A DNA stretch of 37,811 bases, taken from positions 1 to 37,811 of the forward strand of contig CALWPF010000016.1 in the NCBI GenBank assembly GCA_944383355.1, read 5' to 3'. Below the pieces are notes generated by a model. That model was given only the letters and a program-made list of their open reading frames with translations. It did no database searches and was not told the DNA's origin. Each line of letters opens with the position of its first letter. Position 1 is the first letter of the stretch. The stretch is from an uncultured Clostridia bacterium (GTDB lineage: Bacteria; Bacillota; Clostridia; Christensenellales; UBA1242). A program made the translations under genes and the position numbers. Of the stretch, positions 35,315 to 37,811 are shown one piece after another.

Positions 35315-36460
35315 TTATAATTTTTTTTCTTGAGTCGAGCGTTGGACTACTCCGTTTTTTACACTAAAAATTGTTGCTGGTAGTTCGTCGTGCCATTCTG
35401 TACAAGTAATAATTGTTTGGTATAACTTACAGTACTCCAGTAATTTTTGTCTGCGTATAATATCTAGCTCGCCTAGTACATCATCTAGTAGTAATACTGG
35501 TGGCTCGCCGTATTCGTTTGATAATATTTCTACCTCAGCAAGTTTTAATGATAGTGTCGCTGTGCGTTGTTGTCCTAGACTACCAGCTCGCCTAATTGAT
35601 ATGCTCTGTGCATTATCTTTGTTGATGGCATCTATATAATTTAGTGTGATATCAAAATCATCATTGTGAGCACCAAAGGTGGAGTAGCCTAGTATCTTGT
35701 CTTTTTGAAAGTTTGAGCGTGCACCGCTTTGGTAGGTATAAATAATCTCATCTAGAGGCTTTTGATTTGGTGTGTCCAAAATAGTGTTGTACTGTAATGA
35801 TATACTTTCTATGCCATTTGATAAGTTTTTGTGAATCTCGCTAGCAATAGTGGATAATTGTTGGATAAACAGGGCACGCCTTTTTATAACAAAGGCACAA
35901 TATTTGGCTATTTCTTGGTCCCAGCTCTCTAGCTCCAGTGTGTACTCTAGAGGCTTGATATTTTTTAGATAATTGTTGCGCTGTGATATGGCATGTTGAT
36001 ATCTACTGAGTGCTTGCATGTATTCACGGCTGATTTGGCAATTAATAATATCTATAAAGCGCCTACGAAAGGACGGACTACCTCGCACTATCTGTGTCTC
36101 GTCTGGGCTAAAATACACACTGCCAAAATTACCAACGATTTCACTAATTTTTGGTGTAGGAGTGCCATCTAGTATTAGGCTCTTTGTCTGTCTAGAGCCA
36201 AAGGTGATATCAATACTGCGTGGCAAGTTGGACCTAAAGTATTGTAGATTTATATTGGCTGTATGTGCACCAAAAGCAATACATTCACTATCTTTGCGTG
36301 TACGTGGGCTACGGCCAATAGAGGCAAAATATATGCTCTCTAGCAAATTAGTCTTGCCCATACCATTACTACCGCATATTACATTGATTTGTGGCTCAAA
36401 AGTAATCTCTTGCGGTGGTAAATTCCTAAAATTTTTTACTGATATTTTGTCTACCTGCAT
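35315..36460 (-). CDS. recF: DNA replication and repair protein RecF
   Basis: 381 aa from ATG 36460, with AGGAG 6 nt upstream; the frame is open further upstream without a ribosome site. SMC-like ATPase: N-terminal ISVKNFRNL, Walker A CGSNGMGKTNLLESIY (about 29-44), signature region RRAGSLGQQRT (about 305), and Walker B VLLLDDVLGELD (about 330-341). RecF with RecO/RecR loads RecA at single-strand gaps. It is divergent from dnaA rather than downstream of dnaN, and transcribed head-on to the fork leaving oriC. Confidence 0.95.
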   Translation of the reverse strand: MQVDKISVKNFRNLPPQEITFEPQINVICGSNGMGKTNLLESIYFASIGRSPRTRKDSECIAFGAHTANINLQYFRSNLPRSIDITFGSRQTKSLILDGTPTPKISEIVGNFGSVYFSPDETQIVRGSPSFRRRFIDIINCQISREYMQALSRYQHAISQRNNYLKNIKPLEYTLELESWDQEIAKYCAFVIKRRALFIQQLSTIASEIHKNLSNGIESISLQYNTILDTPNQKPLDEIIYTYQSGARSNFQKDKILGYSTFGAHNDDFDITLNYIDAINKDNAQSISIRRAGSLGQQRTATLSLKLAEVEILSNEYGEPPVLLLDDVLGELDIIRRQKLLEYCKLYQTIITCTEWHDELPATIFSVKNGVVQRSTQEKKL

Positions 36461-36488
36461 AAAGGCTCCTAGTGAAAAACTTGAATTA

Positions 36489-36517
36489 ATTATATCATTA
36501 CTTGGCTGTTTTAGCAA
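36489..36517 (-). promoter_or_regulatory. Promoter of recF
   Basis: TTGCTA (36512-36517), 17-bp spacer, TATAAT (36489-36494) with TGa extension, on the minus strand. Confidence 0.75.
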
Positions 36518-36739
36518 TAATACAAAACAAAGTAATGTTTGGCCCTGCTTGTTGACAAATGGTGGTGTGTTTGGTACAATCAATTATATTAGTTTTGACT
36601 AGGTCATAGAGTATTTTGGAACCAAAAGATTTTGGTTTTGTAGAGTTGTGATGTGTTCCTACTTTTTGTAAGATTGGCATACTTGGTGCTGGAATATAAA
36701 TACTCTCTAAATTAGTCATGCAATGTACCAGCCTAGTTT

Positions 36740-36767
36740 TTGTGACAAACTACATTAACTGTATTTT
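36740..36767 (+). promoter_or_regulatory. Possible dnaA promoter
   Basis: TTGTGA (36740-36745), 16-bp spacer, TATTTT (36762-36767); a weak match. Confidence 0.4.
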
Positions 36768-36789
36768 ATTAGGATAGAGGAGAAGTGTG

Positions 36790-37811
36790 ATGCAAAAGTA
36801 TATAGACAAGCAGTGGCAATTAGCAATGCAAGAGTTTAGCAAAGAGATTACCTCTATTGGTATGGACCTGTGGATTAACCCACTAGAGCCTCTAAATATT
36901 GATGAGGACAAACTAATTTTGGTGGCTCCTACTGCCATGGCTAGGGATACACTACAACGCTCTTATATATCAAAGATGTTGCCTATTATAAAGCAATTTT
37001 TTAATATAAGTGACATAGATATCATACTATCTAGTGAGCGTGAAGAATATATCAAGGAATATCAACTCTTGCACCCTGATGAGGCTGATAATCTTGACGC
37101 TATGCCCAAATATGCTCCTACATTACAAAATCCTTTTAACCCTAGGTACACATTTGAAAATTTTGTAGTTGGTACTACCAATCAAGTTATTTATGCTGCT
37201 GCACGCACTGTAGCAGAGCAACCAGGTAAACGTTTTAACCCATTATTTATATATGGTGGTACAGGTCTAGGCAAGACGCACTTGTTGCATGCTATAGGTA
37301 ATTATATATGGGAGCACAAGACTGGTAATATCAATATTGTGTATACCACTTGTGAGGATTTTACTAACGATTTTATTGAGTCCTTGCGCAAGCGTAAAGA
37401 AAAAGGTATGGCAGATTTTAGGGCAAAATACCGTGAGGCAGATGTTTTGTTGATTGATGATATACAGTTTATTGGTAACAAAGAGAGTGCTCAGGAGGAA
37501 TTTTTTAATACATTCAACACATTGCATCAAGCAGGTAAACAGATAATCATCTCTAGTGATAGATTACCAAAGGATATTCCTACACTGACTGAGAGATTGA
37601 TTAGTAGATTTGCTAGTGGTTTTATGCAAGATATACAGCCACCTGACTTTGAGACTAGACTACTTATTATTCAAAAGAAAATAGAGCTAGAGGGATATAG
37701 CTTTGCTCCTGGACTAGATTATATTTTGTCCGAAAAATTGGCACATTGTAACATTCGTGAGATAGAGGGTATATTGAGTAAAATTTATTTTTATGCGTCA
37801 ATGCATGGGGT
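36790..37811 (+). CDS. dnaA: Chromosomal replication initiator DnaA (partial, 3' end outside window)
   Basis: 340 codons from ATG 36790 (AGAGGAGAA upstream) to the window edge. Domain I (about 1-80) starts MQKYIDKQWQLAMQEF; domain II is a short linker; domain III opens with NPFNPRYTFENFVVGTTNQ. Walker A GGTGLGKTH and Walker B LLIDDIQFIGN are intact, followed by sensor 1 (IIISSDRLPKDI), and the box VII region (LTERLISRFASG) with its arginine finger. Domain IV, which binds DnaA boxes, is beyond the window. ATP-DnaA opens oriC. It is co-directional with the rightward fork; dnaN, if in its normal place, lies downstream. Confidence 0.97.
   Translation, partial: MQKYIDKQWQLAMQEFSKEITSIGMDLWINPLEPLNIDEDKLILVAPTAMARDTLQRSYISKMLPIIKQFFNISDIDIILSSEREEYIKEYQLLHPDEADNLDAMPKYAPTLQNPFNPRYTFENFVVGTTNQVIYAAARTVAEQPGKRFNPLFIYGGTGLGKTHLLHAIGNYIWEHKTGNINIVYTTCEDFTNDFIESLRKRKEKGMADFRAKYREADVLLIDDIQFIGNKESAQEEFFNTFNTLHQAGKQIIISSDRLPKDIPTLTERLISRFASGFMQDIQPPDFETRLLIIQKKIELEGYSFAPGLDYILSEKLAHCNIREIEGILSKIYFYASMHG

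Larger units (their letters stand above)
36461..36789. other. recF-dnaA divergent spacer
   Basis: Carries the recF promoter (36489-36517) and a weak dnaA promoter (36740-36767). No DnaA box was found here, so classical DnaA autoregulation at its promoter is not supported. No protein gene. Confidence 0.6.

Noticed and set aside
36498..36719. 73-aa minus-strand frame in the recF-dnaA spacer
   Set aside because: It overlaps the recF promoter, has no ribosome site and no recognisable features.

Overview
This window is the replication-origin end of a chromosome from a low-GC, Gram-positive-type bacterium (Bacillota, Clostridia-like). The evidence is the gene set (dnaA, recF, rpmH-rnpA-yidD, yidC, parA-parB with parS sites, rsmG-mnmG-mnmE, gyrB-gyrA), AGGAGG-type ribosome sites, textbook sigma-A promoters (several TTGACA-17-TATAAT) and very AT-rich spacers. 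I cannot name the genus. TAG, TAA and TGA all act as stops, so the standard bacterial code applies.

Layout, left to right. 1-1860: the tail of an unknown gene, a convergent terminator, then a two-gene minus-strand unit: a CD-NTase-like nucleotidyltransferase followed by a DUF6602-type protein with a PD-(D/E)XK nuclease signature. The pair lies directly downstream of tRNA-Ser(GCU) and looks like a minimal CBASS-type anti-phage module. 1868-7800: tRNA-Ser with a possible structured leader, a lipoprotein gene broken by one in-frame TAG, a HAD hydrolase, two tandem paralogues of an unrecognised family, and an XRE regulator divergent from a membrane-anchored FxLYD protein across a consensus promoter with a palindrome in its spacer. 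7800-22830: housekeeping genes gyrB-gyrA, a 75-aa protein, an LRR/transglutaminase-like protein, radC, leuS, a pyruvate kinase lacking its C-terminal domain plus a 118-aa partner ORF, a DEAD-box helicase, and an MmcQ/YjbR protein.

23000-31310: mnmE-mnmG-rsmG, then parA-parB and yidC, all on the plus strand. Six parS-like palindromes spread over 3.2 kb from the mnmG leader to the parA promoter. 31540-32390: yidD, rnpA and rpmH on the minus strand. 32390-34240: a 1.85-kb gene-free stretch that I call oriC. It has a DnaA-box cluster next to an AT-rich segment, a second pair of perfect inverted DnaA boxes about 0.9 kb on, and a switch of plus-strand composition from A/C-rich to G/T-rich. 34241-37811: a two-TM zinc-ribbon protein, recF (minus), and dnaA (plus, running off the end).

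Compared with the usual Firmicutes order (dnaA-dnaN-recF-gyrB-gyrA on one side; rpmH-rnpA-yidD-yidC-jag-mnmE-mnmG-rsmG-parA-parB on the other, all pointing away from oriC), this region is rearranged. The mnmE-to-yidC block points towards the origin, jag is absent from its usual place, recF is divergent from dnaA, and gyrBA lies about 20 kb away. Functionally, DnaA acts at oriC, ParA/ParB act on the parS sites, MnmE/MnmG and RsmG modify tRNA and 16S rRNA, RnpA processes tRNA, YidC inserts membrane proteins, and gyrase relaxes supercoils.
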